NCBI GenBank assembly: GCA_019925105.1
Contig: JAHGAU010000008.1
Location: forward strand, 620,001 to 684,000
DNA: 64,000 bases
Direction of reading: 5' to 3'
Source of the DNA: Niebla homalea
Lineage: Eukaryota; Ascomycota; Lecanoromycetes; Lecanorales; Ramalinaceae
This document shows positions 31,560 through 42,592 of the stretch, piece by piece (positions within the stretch are counted from its first letter, which is position 1; every line of letters starts with the position of its first letter). Position numbers and translations under genes: made by a program. Under the pieces are notes generated by a model, which saw only the letters and a program-made list of their open reading frames with translations, was not told the origin of the DNA and ran no database searches.

Positions 31560-33193
31560 GCATTAGTGACGCCCAGACATTTGACCCAGATAGCGGAGAC
31601 CTTCATGTGGAAGACAAACCCGATCGATGCAAAGAAATGCAAATTACGTGGCGGACTGGTCAAGACTGGGACATCAGCAGCTTTCCTTGGTAGAGGAGCA
31701 ATACCGCTGGTTGGTCCAGAGGCGGAAGCAGGGGCAAGGACTGCAGCCGCAGCCATCAAATCGGTATTGATGTGTCAATTAGTGCCACCACTTTTGTGAG
31801 CTTTGCTTGTTATTGCTAATATCGAGCACAGTGTTGACAGAGATCCTAAGTACAGTAAGCGGCCAGGAAATCGATCACGTCATTTGCAATGCCTTTCCTC
31901 AACCAAGCCAGAACCTCTAGGGGCAAATACAAGCCAAATGGAGCACGACCTGAGGACTTGATCGCAAATCTCCGCGCCGTTCTTGAGGCTGATCTCAAGG
32001 GTATAATAGGTGGGAACTTTACCGTGAGCTATAGTGAGCATTGGGGCCTTTCCTGGCTCTGCTCTCAGCCAGCAATGTGATCCTTCGCAGGAGCCGACTC
32101 GGTGAAAAGGTTCTGAGTAAAATTTACTTCATGTTGAAACCAGAGGTCCTGGATCTGCTCCCAAATCCATCAAAGATAACAGAGTATGCATCCACGCGTG
32201 CTACTCCAAATTGCCTCTAACCGAAGAGCAGAGAAATAAGGAAATTCTACGTCGAAAAAGCGCTCGCCACTTGCTTGAGGCTTGGCCAATGTTCGATCCA
32301 CTGCTTCAATGAAACAGTCCATCCTAAACCAGCCGAGGAAAATATGGCGACTTCGAGATCCAATCCGCGACCTGAAAAGTTTGGTGCCAATACCAGTGTT
32401 GGAGGGACTCCACCCAAACGAAAAGTATCGAACTGTTTGGGCTGAAAGAACTTCGAGAAGGCAGTTTCGCGGGAGTCATTCTTGAAGACCTTGGATGGCA
32501 CTCGTACGACGACCGGGAGGCAAACCGATATCATGCTCCAAATGACACCGATTTTTCGGTCGAGTCTTTGAACGGAGGGATGAATGATCCAAATCAGATC
32601 AAGTCGGGTGATCACGTACCCATATGTGAGTAAGTGCTAGAGCTTTTGCCTTGGTCCCGTTGAACTCTTGAAAGTATTGTATGGTACCAACGAATCAATA
32701 CTGACCTTGCTTTTTTACTTCCGCTTTTCGGAGTTGGCGCCACATACATTTCATGAGGAGCACAATCCTGACAAAGTTCTTTCGAACTTGGCGACAGGTA
32801 GATGAGACCGCTGCTTCTTTCGGCGCAATTCACATCGAGGAATCGGATGGGTCCAAACACTAGGGTCTCCACAATGCTTGTGGCACCAACTTTAAGAAGG
32901 ACCAGACGTGGCCAGTCGCGGATTTTATGGACTGCCGACTTGCAGAGGCAGGCCTTGCTATCAATGGTGGACGAAAGCTAGAGCCTGACTCAAAATGTGA
33001 GGCTTTCACCAAGGAAGCCAAGGACGTGACCGATGTTCACGATCATGATGTCCTGGGAGCAAATCGCGTAGCGTGCTCGTCAAGTCCACTCGGCCGAGAT
33101 ATTCGTCAAGATGCAGGAGAACAGAGTTCGCCTGCGAGAAGGGTTGATAGGTATGATTTCAGCAAGGCGTGCAAAGGCTTGTTTGAGCCGTAG
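31560..33193 (+). pseudogene. Possible decayed gene remnants
   Basis: Several short segments look coding but lie in different frames with stops between. Examples are ISDAQTFDPDSGDLHVEDKP (about 31562), TEILSTVSGQEIDHVICNAF (about 31837), and an 88-codon frame at 32927-33193 (AEAGLAINGGRKLEPDSKCE). They may continue the fragment set beginning at 30730 or be a second relic. I could not build an intact model and do not recognise a family. Confidence 0.3.
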
Positions 33194-33373
33194 TGAGACT
33201 TGATTGATGCTAATACACGACCTACGTACTTTGGGACGCAATGATGCCCATGACATATTAGCTGGTGATTCTGACAGAAATTAAGCGTTCGATGATTGGG
33301 AAGCATAGCGTAATAGCATCCATGGCAGCGTCATGAGAGTGACCGGATCGACCCCAATGGCTGTTGACCTAAA

Positions 33374-34084
33374 TCAGACAAGACTGTGCGAGTCGTCGCC
33401 GTCCGAGGATGCCTTATGTCCATTCATCGATTTATCTATGTCATCCGCTCCAGTTTCAAGTACACTCCCGTCGCTGTCTTCTCTGTCGAGCTCATCAAGC
33501 TCCTGGCCAAGAGGACTCTCTCTCAGATCCAGCTGGCCCAGATCTTCCAATATTGTTCGAGGAGGCAACTTTCTTAGACTAGTGGCGCACACCCGCTCCT
33601 TGGTCAAGAGATCATCTATAAATTGATCGATGTAAGTGAGCGCATATCCGCCATCCCTTGTTCTCCTCCGCAGCTTTCTGTAGTCCGCCAGTAGTGGTTC
33701 CAGCGTAGTGTAGACGTCTTTGGAGCCGAAGGTGAGACGGACATAGAATGCAGCCAGAGCACTCAGGTACTTGAACTCATCTTGGTGTAGATACTCCAGT
33801 ATGATGTCTCTTTCCGGCATGAGCTGGAGAAGCTTGAGAGTGAGGCAGAGGAATGGTGTAGGTTTTTGTTGGCCATAAGTTCCTCCAATGAATGTCATAT
33901 CGACGGCCCGATCGCAGAGGGTAGCTTCATTGATAGCAAAGCATTGTTCTTTCCAGTAGTAGCTGTCCACTATGCGATCCCTCACGGCTTTCTCCAAGAG
34001 ATGGGCAGGGTTCTGGTCGTGGATTTGTGGGCCCGAATAGCCTCGATCATCAAGCATGCGTTTGGCATCTGCCTGGTGTGCCAT
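33374..34084 (-). CDS. PRP38: Pre-mRNA-splicing factor Prp38
   Basis: 236 aa, single exon. It opens MAHQADAKRMLDDRGYSG and carries the PRP38 domain: NPAHLLEKAVRDRI, YWKEQCFAI, CLTLKLLQLMPERDIILEYL, FKYLSALAAFYVRLTF. These are essentially diagnostic. The C-terminus is a short acidic tail (LDELDREDSDG), as in fungal orthologues. Prp38 is part of the U4/U6.U5 tri-snRNP and is needed for spliceosome activation. It is head to head with the ZGRF1-domain gene, start codons 301 bp apart. Confidence 0.96.
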   Translation of the reverse strand: MAHQADAKRMLDDRGYSGPQIHDQNPAHLLEKAVRDRIVDSYYWKEQCFAINEATLCDRAVDMTFIGGTYGQQKPTPFLCLTLKLLQLMPERDIILEYLHQDEFKYLSALAAFYVRLTFGSKDVYTTLEPLLADYRKLRRRTRDGGYALTYIDQFIDDLLTKERVCATSLRKLPPRTILEDLGQLDLRESPLGQELDELDREDSDGSVLETGADDIDKSMNGHKASSDGDDSHSLV

Positions 34085-34385
34085 GATTGAATAGGATCAA
34101 TGGACATGATGACATAGAGAGTCAAGAACCAAAAGGCCGTAAACTTTTGTGAAACATAAGATTCAAAGCTGATCGAGGGGAACAGATGTTCTGCAAGAAC
34201 GCGTCTGTCGCGTCAAAAATCAGACCCCTCGGAGCTGCATTTGACATCATCGATCCCCACCATTCGACCATATTTGCTGTACCCAACTCTTCCTCATTAT
34301 TCAATGGAATGACCATAATGCGGTTCAGCGACAGACGAGTTGAGAGTGTCAAAGCTGTATTTCCGCTTGAACGGACTGAAGTTCA
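34085..34385. promoter_or_regulatory. Divergent promoter, PRP38 / Mte1-like
   Basis: 301 bp separate the two divergent starts. No named motif is recognised; sharing of the promoter is inferred from geometry. Confidence 0.5.
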
Positions 34386-36788
34386 ATGTCTGCCACCACC
34401 ACCATGGCCACAACAGCGCCTTTTACCCTCACTGGGGGATTACCCACAACGCAGAACACTGCCCCCATAGTGGAGCATAGATGTCTCTATTCATACGATC
34501 TGAGAAGAAAGCAGAAGCGGTGGCAAGATGGCCATCTCCGGTTCCACACATTCAACAAACGTGTGATGGTCTATGATGTGCCACGGAATTACATTGGGGA
34601 CACCCACTGGCGTGAGAGTGAACTTGTGCAGGATGGTGATGAATTTGAGCTCGACCGTGGGGTTCTTATACAAGTGGGTGAGGTACTTGGAAGTGTGGAG
34701 CAAGATCTGAGTGGTCTACTGGAGAAGAGGACAAAAGCGCCCGAGATACAAGTCGTTGGAGAAGCAGCGGCCAAGTCAAACGTGCAACGAAAGGCTGTCC
34801 CACCCGCCGTGACCGCGTTACGGGAGGCTGAGTCTTCGCAAATTCTAAGACCAAAGCCTCTAAATGCTGTGCTGGGTACGCCAAAGGGACGCATCGGGAG
34901 AGCAGCATTTCCCACCAAGTCGCCCTATGAGTTGAGAATCGAGGCTGAAAACAATCCACAACAAGATGACCGCGCTTCAAAACGAAGACGCATTGAGAGC
35001 CCTGCAGACCGACGTCCGTCAAAGCCGTTTTATCCAAGACCAACCCCAACCAATCGGCGGGTAGCAAAAGCTCACTGCGATACTTCAGCAAGAGGTGATC
35101 ATACTGCTCGGGGGGATCCTGTTCCTGAAAATGCCACAAGAAAACATCCTTACGCGGCGAGCACTGTCGTTGGGCTTTCGAAGGACCGTGCGTGTGACGT
35201 TCACCTAGAGCTTGAGGACGGCGGTACTGTAAGGGCAGGCATCGACGTTACAAGCTCTGACAGGAACGGCGTTGCTGCCGCTGATAGGCAGTCGACGAAG
35301 CTACCACGAGCTGGCGAGCAGTCTAGTCAGAGCAAAGCTAGCAAGAAAAAAGAGGCACCGCGCTCTGAAGGATTCTCAGAGAGAGCTGCCACCCATTGCA
35401 AGCGACCAGCAATTCGTGAAGGACTGACTATCAGCAAGTTGGCTCCCTCGTCTGCCGAACATCCCACGCGTTCCCTTGAAGAGCCCAGGAGCCAATCTCG
35501 ACTTCAATTGATTGCCCGAAGACCGAGGAAGAAATTGATGTACAGAGATCTGTTGCCTCAGACGTCAGCAGTCTTGAATCCTATTGAGCAGCGTATCCGG
35601 TCAAAATCACGAGCTCCAAGTCACAGTCGTGTCGTTGCGCGTTCGAAACGCACTGGCGATATATCCTTGACAAGCCTACATCAGTTGGAACAGGAGAAGT
35701 TAGAAGACCGGATGCAAAGACAGCGCGAAAAGTTGACCTCAATGGGTCACGACCACTCTATACCAATCAATGTCAACACTTCAGACGAAGAGATCATCTC
35801 GAGACATCACAAGACTAGACAAAAGTCAATTGCACCTACTGGTGAGGTTCAAAGCCTAGTGAATGAAGACAAACCCAAAGAGCCTACGCTTGACAGGACA
35901 TTGCCAAAACCCAGGCTGAAGAAGCACGATACGGATCAGACGTTGGCGAGGATGGACGAATTGTTGGGGTTGCGTACTCAAAGAGCCTTTCCTGAAGCCC
36001 AAAATGACATCTCGCATAAAGGCACAGAAACTGATGCTGGATCAGTCACCAGGCAGGACCTGGACACGATTCCTGGTCCAGAAGTAGAACCAATACCTTC
36101 TGCACAGGCGCCATGTGGGAGCAAAACCCAAATAGCCTCCTCGCCTGAAGCCTCCTTACAGAAACCCCATCATTCTTTTAGCGATCCAGAAGGCACCGAC
36201 CAAGCCCCTGACATCAACGAGTCGAAACCCAAATCCGCAGCAAAACCCACAGCAGAAGGTCCCATGAATGACGAACCACACACCATCCCTTCCACCCAAG
36301 ACCCGCCTAACATCATCGATGTACAACCAGCCCTTGGCTCGCCTCTATTCCTCACCCCTGCTCCTAACCCAAAACCGACTACCACCTCACCGCCATTGAA
36401 CGAGCCAGCACCGCTCCCTGCTGCCAAGCCGCCAGAATTCAACAAATCCCCAGCTCCTCCATCTCACTTCAACGTCCAACCCGGTCTTCTGTCCCATCTG
36501 CCGCCTGACCCTGCCCCAATGCCACGGGGCAAGAGCAAATGCACCCTCCCCACGTTCAAGCAGCCGACCCGTCGTTCGCCGCGCAAGAAAGCTGGTCCGC
36601 AGCAGACCGGACGCACCGCAACATCCCCTGGACAGGGGACTGTCTCGAACCAGCATGCCAGGCCAAGCTCAAAGGATGGGGTGGAGCAAGCAGCCGAAGC
36701 ATGGAGCGTCGAGGCGTGGGAATTGTTCGGCTGTGGGAGGGATGGGGTGGGGTGCTCCTTTGCTGAATTCAATGGAAGGGGGGAATGA
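34386..36788 (+). CDS. ZGRF1/DUF2439-domain protein, Mte1-like genome-maintenance factor
   Basis: 800 aa, single exon. The N-terminal domain (about residues 27-110) reads EHRCLYSYDLRRKQKRWQDG, LRFHTFNKRVMVYD and ESELVQDGDEFELDRGVLIQ, the DUF2439/ZGRF1 N-terminal fold. In yeast this domain is in Mte1, which binds D-loops and partners the Mph1 helicase in recombination and telomere maintenance. The remaining 690 residues are disordered, rich in Ser, Pro, Lys and Arg, with basic clusters (ASKRRRIESP, RRSPRKKAG). No helicase domain follows, unlike human ZGRF1, which fits the fungal Mte1 architecture. The exact function is inferred. Confidence 0.8.
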   Translation: MSATTTMATTAPFTLTGGLPTTQNTAPIVEHRCLYSYDLRRKQKRWQDGHLRFHTFNKRVMVYDVPRNYIGDTHWRESELVQDGDEFELDRGVLIQVGEVLGSVEQDLSGLLEKRTKAPEIQVVGEAAAKSNVQRKAVPPAVTALREAESSQILRPKPLNAVLGTPKGRIGRAAFPTKSPYELRIEAENNPQQDDRASKRRRIESPADRRPSKPFYPRPTPTNRRVAKAHCDTSARGDHTARGDPVPENATRKHPYAASTVVGLSKDRACDVHLELEDGGTVRAGIDVTSSDRNGVAAADRQSTKLPRAGEQSSQSKASKKKEAPRSEGFSERAATHCKRPAIREGLTISKLAPSSAEHPTRSLEEPRSQSRLQLIARRPRKKLMYRDLLPQTSAVLNPIEQRIRSKSRAPSHSRVVARSKRTGDISLTSLHQLEQEKLEDRMQRQREKLTSMGHDHSIPINVNTSDEEIISRHHKTRQKSIAPTGEVQSLVNEDKPKEPTLDRTLPKPRLKKHDTDQTLARMDELLGLRTQRAFPEAQNDISHKGTETDAGSVTRQDLDTIPGPEVEPIPSAQAPCGSKTQIASSPEASLQKPHHSFSDPEGTDQAPDINESKPKSAAKPTAEGPMNDEPHTIPSTQDPPNIIDVQPALGSPLFLTPAPNPKPTTTSPPLNEPAPLPAAKPPEFNKSPAPPSHFNVQPGLLSHLPPDPAPMPRGKSKCTLPTFKQPTRRSPRKKAGPQQTGRTATSPGQGTVSNQHARPSSKDGVEQAAEAWSVEAWELFGCGRDGVGCSFAEFNGRGE

Positions 36789-37278
36789 AAACTAAGGGGT
36801 GGAAATTTGCACCCTCAATGTGACAATATCTTGACATCTTAGCATGTTCGAATGACTGAACGAAGCAGACGTACTATATATACTCATTGGAATAGCAAGT
36901 ATCATTCTGTTTTTTTAGAACGTGACGGTGTGCTCGATTCATATCTCAATAACATCATAGCTGCAACAGCGCCCATCTCTTTCTGTGTGATTCCAAAGCA
37001 ACCCGCTGCCAGCATGTGTCCTGAAAAAAAGCCCGATAAGTGAACTCGCCGCCCAACGCAAGTGACAGCCCCAGCCCACACATGTATGAATCTTGCAAAG
37101 GAGGAAATGATTTCGATTGTAGCAATCCCTCGTCTCGGGGACCTGTTATTCTGTAGACCGCAATGTTTCGCACCGCACAGCTCTGTTTGACGCCGAGTGG
37201 TATGTATATCGTGAGTAGCTGAGAAAACAAAACAAAAAACAAACAGGTCGTAGAGAGAAGAACGTGAGGGAGATCTCG
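36789..37278. other. Intergenic between convergent genes
   Basis: About 490 bp between the 3' ends of the Mte1-like gene and the ApsA gene. No coding signal beyond shadows. Confidence 0.5.
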
Positions 37279-40200
37279 CTAGCTGTAAACGAGATTCTGG
37301 AACGAGCTGCTCGGATGATTCCTGGCGCTGTGCGCACTGTGGGCGTAGCTGTGGTGTCTGCCGTCCTTACTGAGGGAGCCGACATCATGTTTGCCTTTGT
37401 GAAATATCAGCAGGCGGAGGAATATCTAGATCATCCTTGGGAAAGGGACGTACCATCACAACACGCCCTCACGTTCTCCAACCCACCCTGATTCTCTCTC
37501 GCCTCAATCACCCTCCTCAGATCCTCAGCACTGTCCCCTCCAGAAGGAGCCACGACACTCCTTCCGCCTTCCAATACGCCAGGCTCGGCGGTTTGGGCCT
37601 CGCCAGCTTCTTCATTGCGCATGCTGGAACGACTGCGCATGCTATTGCGGACTGAGGGCGTCTGTCTCCAATACCCCGACATGCGACTGGAAATACTCGC
37701 GTGTGGTGTGGCGCCCGACTCCGCAGCTCGAGGTATTGGGCCACTTATGCTCTGTTTGGCCGGAGGTCTTGGTGCACGGGAGCGGGACAGGGAACGTGAG
37801 ATACGGTGGCGAAGGGACTCGCGCTGTCTCTCCGGTCGATCGTCCTCGCTTTCGAGATGTTGTTGTTGGGGCTGGGCCCCTGTACGTGAGGCCAGCGAGG
37901 AGCGCAGATTGCGGTTGTTAGTGCTCTGGCTTTTGAAGCTTGCGAGGGAGACACGAGAGCGAGCCGAGCGGCGAGTGTAGCCCGGATTGAATTCTTCGAC
38001 GTCAGCGTCCGTGAGGCCGCCGTCAGTCTCGTTGGCTGGTTGGCCGTCTGGTCCTGTGCGGAGGAGGAGGTAGGATAGAGCGTTGAACCATGTCTCGTGG
38101 CGCTGGCTGGTTTGGGCTGTGAATTTGACGGATCTGCCGGGCGTTACTATGATAAGGGATTTGCGGTGGAGACCCGGAGGGTTGGGATTGTCATCGCTGA
38201 CAACGCGGACTGCTTCGATGGCTACGCTCTTGCTCTTCAATTCGGCGCGATTGGCGGTAGCTGGATCGCGATCCGACCAATAAAGAGTCCGTGTGTATGG
38301 ATGCACCCAGAAGAAGCGGCGATGGCGAGTATTCGACATCTCGCCCCTGCCAGCTTTGCGGGTATACTTCCACATCATCTCGCCAATCATTGTTTGGGTG
38401 ATGGCTTGAATCATGCGTGGATCGGTGCCTGGTCCAACACCTTGCGGCATTGGCATACCATCTGAACGGATGTTGAACCTCTCATCCAGGTCAGACTCGA
38501 ATGAAGAAAGTGATGAGCGACGGGAGACACGTGAGCGAGCTGACGAATAACGGGTGGCCCGAGGTGTGGTGCCACCCTTTGATGAAGGGCTCGGGAGTCC
38601 CTGCTGGGACGGTGTTTGAGGTCGACTGTTGGCTCGAGACCTGAGGGTACGTGAATAAGCGGACGCTGGGGCCATGGGTGGTCCCATGACTTCATGTGCT
38701 TTTGAAGGGGTTTTTGAAGAAGCTGCAGCGATAGCCTCTTGATGATCCGGTGGGAGAGGCGGATATTGTGAGGTACGCGAACGTGTGCTCGTGGCACTGG
38801 TGGGTCGTCGGATGTTCTTGCCCGTGGAATCTCTGAAGGAAGACATTTCCGGCACTCTAACGTCTGCCACCTTGGCTTTAGGTGTGCCATCATTATCGAT
38901 ATTGGAAGCAGGTCTCATTACTCCACCTGCCAGTGGAGCTCTCTGAGCTTCTGGAGTGACAGTGCCATTCTTGCTTAGCATTTGATCAAGTTCCTCGGAT
39001 GAAAGGACGGTCTGCACGGCTTGGTCATAGATCGACCTGCGTCGTTCCTGGGTGTGTACACCGTTTATGACAGAGTTCGGAGCAATTTCTCCTAGCGGGG
39101 CCCTTTCGTTACCGGTGACCGGTTGCGTAGTCTCTGTTGTCTTCTGACTGGTCATCGAAGCGGCTCTGGATCGTCTATTCCAGCCAAACACAGAACCGAG
39201 GATACCGCCTGTACTGGCTGCCACAGCTGTATTACTAGAATTGTCAGAGGTCTTCGCTATTTCAGAGGATCCCTCTTCAGTATCTGTCCTCGATCGCTGG
39301 GTCGGAGTTGTGTCAATAGCTTTGATTGGGGATAGAGCTAATGTGGGAGACGTTGGTGCCTGTACTTTCTGCATTGCAGGATCATACACCACGCTATCCG
39401 ACGATTTTCGACCCCGATCTGAAACCGACTCGACGGGAGAATCTTGTGGCCTGGACAGGTTTGATTTGGCTGACATGGGTGTTGTAGTGGCGCTTTGATT
39501 AAAACCTGGTATGACGCCTGAGAACATATTTAGTGGCTGGTCCCACACTGGTCTGGGCGGCGTGGAGGTCGCTGTCGAATCCGAGACCATTCGGGAGCCC
39601 GGTCTGCTGTTGAGAGCTTTGGTGGAAGGCGTATCAGAAGCACCACCAAATATTCTATTGGTGATCGCAGTGGCTGAACTCGACATTGCCGGACTAGCCT
39701 CATCTACTACAGGCTCCCAGGGTTCCGTCATCATACCAGAGTCGACTGTTGGGATGCGAGGCACAGGAGGCGTTTGGCTGCTATAGATCATCGTACTCGG
39801 CCTCAACCCCGGAGTTGATGGCTGAGAGCCGGTACCCCTGCGAAGACTGCCCGAAGATCCCTTGCTGGTGACATCTCTACTCCGGGAGCGGGCAGACCTG
39901 ATGCTGTCTTTACTAGGCGTATCATCAATGTCATCAGCATCCATGTTTTCGAGCTCAGCGGCAAGACTTTGCCCCCCCTCCCCGCCAACATTGACAAAGC
40001 TTGCTGGAGAGTCTCTTGTGGATGACGGTGCGCTACCTCCTGGAGCCCCACTAGCCACGCGTGAACGACGGTTCATTCTGAGACGGAATCGTTGCGGTTG
40101 GCCTTGGACTGGGGTGTGAATGCCTTGCTCTTCTTCCTCGGATGTTGAAGCGGTACTTTGTATTGAGCGCCTGTCTCCAGGCTTTGTAGAGATCGCGGGC

Positions 40201-42004
40201 TGGCCTTTTCGACCTTTCACGGTCCTTTCGCGACTGACTGCAGTCTCCGTTTCAGTCAGCTCGTCACTGCTGTCTCCAGCCATGCTCTCAGCACCGGTCT
40301 GGAATGCGTCATTGTCTGTGGTGTCGCGCTCGTTGGCTGTTTCGAATGCGTCCTCGGTATCGTTTGCAGTCAAATAAGCGTCGCTCGTGTCTGGAGTCTG
40401 TAAAGACCCGACTCCATTCGCGGATGATTGTAGGCTGGGATCGTGGCTTTTGATTGGAGTGTTTCCTTCGTGATCCTCCCATTCGGGATCTTGTGACGGG
40501 TCGTCAGCCAAAACGTCTGTCCGGCTGCTTCTAGCCCGTCCCAGCCCTGGTCTACCAACTCTCTGCATGTCGACGTGGGATCTCGACTTCATCCGCTTCT
40601 CTGATGGTTCAACCCTCCTTATTTCGAGCTCATCCCGAGCTTCCTGCAGCATTCGCTTCAGCTCGCTCTTCTCGGACTTCTCACGGTGGACGTTGTTCTT
40701 CAGATTCTGAATCATTCTGTGGGCATGGTGCAGAGAGCTCTTCAACGTCTCAGACTCCAGTATTGAGTGCCTTTGATTGCCCTTTGTGGGAGATGGCGGA
40801 GGTGAATGCTCTGATCCAGAGAGATCGAATGGATACTCTTCCACCTGCTTCCCAGCATCTGTTTCAGGTTCCGGGTCCTCATCCGTGAACTTGCCTGCAA
40901 TTGCGCGAGCGAGCTCCTGATTCTGCGAGGCCAACTCTTCCAGTCTGCGCTGCATGGTACTCTTCTCATTCTCGCCCTGTTCCAGCTCTTTTCTGAGGCT
41001 AGCCATCTCTGAATCGTGATACTTACGCAATGAGGCATGATCTTCGGCAGCTCTTCCATGCGTCTGCTTCAGCTCCTCGAGCTCGCGCTCGTACGTCGTT
41101 CTCTCTAAGGTCACGGCAGCCAGCGATTGCTGAAGCTTTTGCTCTCTACTTGATCCCTCTCGAATCTGAGACGTCAGATCCTGTAATTGCGTCTCCAGAT
41201 TCCAATTCTCATCTTTGTAACGTTGCTCGCTGTCGTCAAGATGCTTCAGGCGCTGTGCAAATCCTTCTGCATCCGTTTCCAGCCTGGCTTTATCCGCAGT
41301 AATTGTCTTCAAAGTCTCGTCTCGTTCTGAGAGCACAGCTTGCAAATGCCTCACTTGACCGAGTAGCGATGTGGTGATTTCCGCCGCGAATTCAATGTGA
41401 TCGTTGCTCGACGCTTGGTTGCGCTGCCTTCTCGGTGCGCTGATCTTGGAAGGCGAGTCCACAGCTTGGCTAGAGAACTTGGAAGGGCTTGCGGGATGCT
41501 AGATTGAGTCAGCAGATATTTCCTTGCCGACATGGACTCTCCTACCCTGCCGTCCAAAGCGAATGGAGCATTGGACCCTTCCTGCCCATCTGCCTTAGGA
41601 CCAAGGAAAGCCTTGGCGCTTTGCCGGCCAACTTCATTGTATTCCCTTTCAATTTCAATGAGCTTTTGACGCAGCTCGGGCCCAATCTTGCCGTCCTCAT
41701 CTTGGCTACCGACCTCCCGCAATCTATTTGATAAGTTCACACGTTGCTGCACGAGGTTTGTGCCTAATCTGGACGTCTCTTGGATCCTCCTGTCAGTCTC
41801 AGCTAGATGAGCTTCAAGCGCCTTCTTGGCCTGGCCAGGTGATGATGATGGATGGTTCAGGGCAAATAGCTGGGTATCGAAGGCGGAGAAACGGTGTTGT
41901 TGTGTCTGCGCCGGGGGCGTATCAGGACTGAAGGGATCTCCCTCGCCATTCATGTTGCTTAAGTTGTCCGATGAGCGCGAAAGTAAGCCCGCCAACTCCG
42001 TCAT
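37279..42004 (-). CDS. apsA: ApsA/Num1-type cortical anchor with PH domain
   Basis: Three exons, 42004-41546, 41498-37454 and 37394-37279, with introns of 47 and 59 bp; exactly 1,540 codons (1,539 aa). The N-terminal 450 residues form long coiled coils (LQAVLSERDETLKTI, LKKMLQEARDELEIR-like heptads). A Ser/Thr/Pro-rich disordered middle follows. The PH domain (about 1180-1300) contains MIGEMMWKYTRKAG, HRRFFWVHPYTRTLYWSD and SLIIVTPGRSVKFTAQ, the Mcp5/Num1/ApsA-type PH that binds cortical phosphoinositides. The last exon extends NVRACCDG into GKHDVGSLSKDGRHHSYAHS; without that splice the frame would end at 37431. Anchors dynein and mitochondria to the cortex for nuclear positioning. Confidence 0.88.
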
Positions 42005-42592
42005 CTTGTTTGTTGATACCAGAGAGTTGGGGCAATTTGTTTACATGTAGGGGGGCAGCGCCCGTCAGGACATCATTCTGCCCCTAATAATATCCCATGG
42101 CGATTCGACGAAGAAGACCACTTTCTGGTAGAAGGCTTGAGGTTGATTGATCCAAAGCTACGGGATGGGTGGCAATGAGTGGAATGCGCTCGAAACAACG
42201 TCGACGTCAAGACTTTCGAGCGTGCAAGGTCGCCGAAATGATGGGTGATGGCAGGAACAGCGAATGCTGGGGGATCAGCCTTTGAACAAGTCGTCCTGCT
42301 TTTCTGGAAGCTTAAAAGAATGATGGCCTCTGCATATGCAGCTGCATGGATGCGTGCAACTGTGAAATGTGAAGTTGTTTGTATTGAGTCCTTGGTGTCT
42401 TGGCACTGACGATCATTGCATTGGGTATAATTTCTAGAATGCCCGAGGCCACCAATCACAGTCACCAGACGCATTATGCACTAAAGCCCGAAGGGACTTG
42501 CAAACTTAGAAAATGATAGCAATGCAATCTACTCGTAAGAGACTTGAATTTCAGCTAAACGTGGCATATGGGGTATCATAGATGAGGTGGTC
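42005..42592. other. Intergenic, 0.6 kb
   Basis: Promoter side of the ApsA gene and 3' side of the phosphatase gene. A minus-strand 133-codon frame (42073-42474) has no domain and is treated as chance. Confidence 0.5.
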
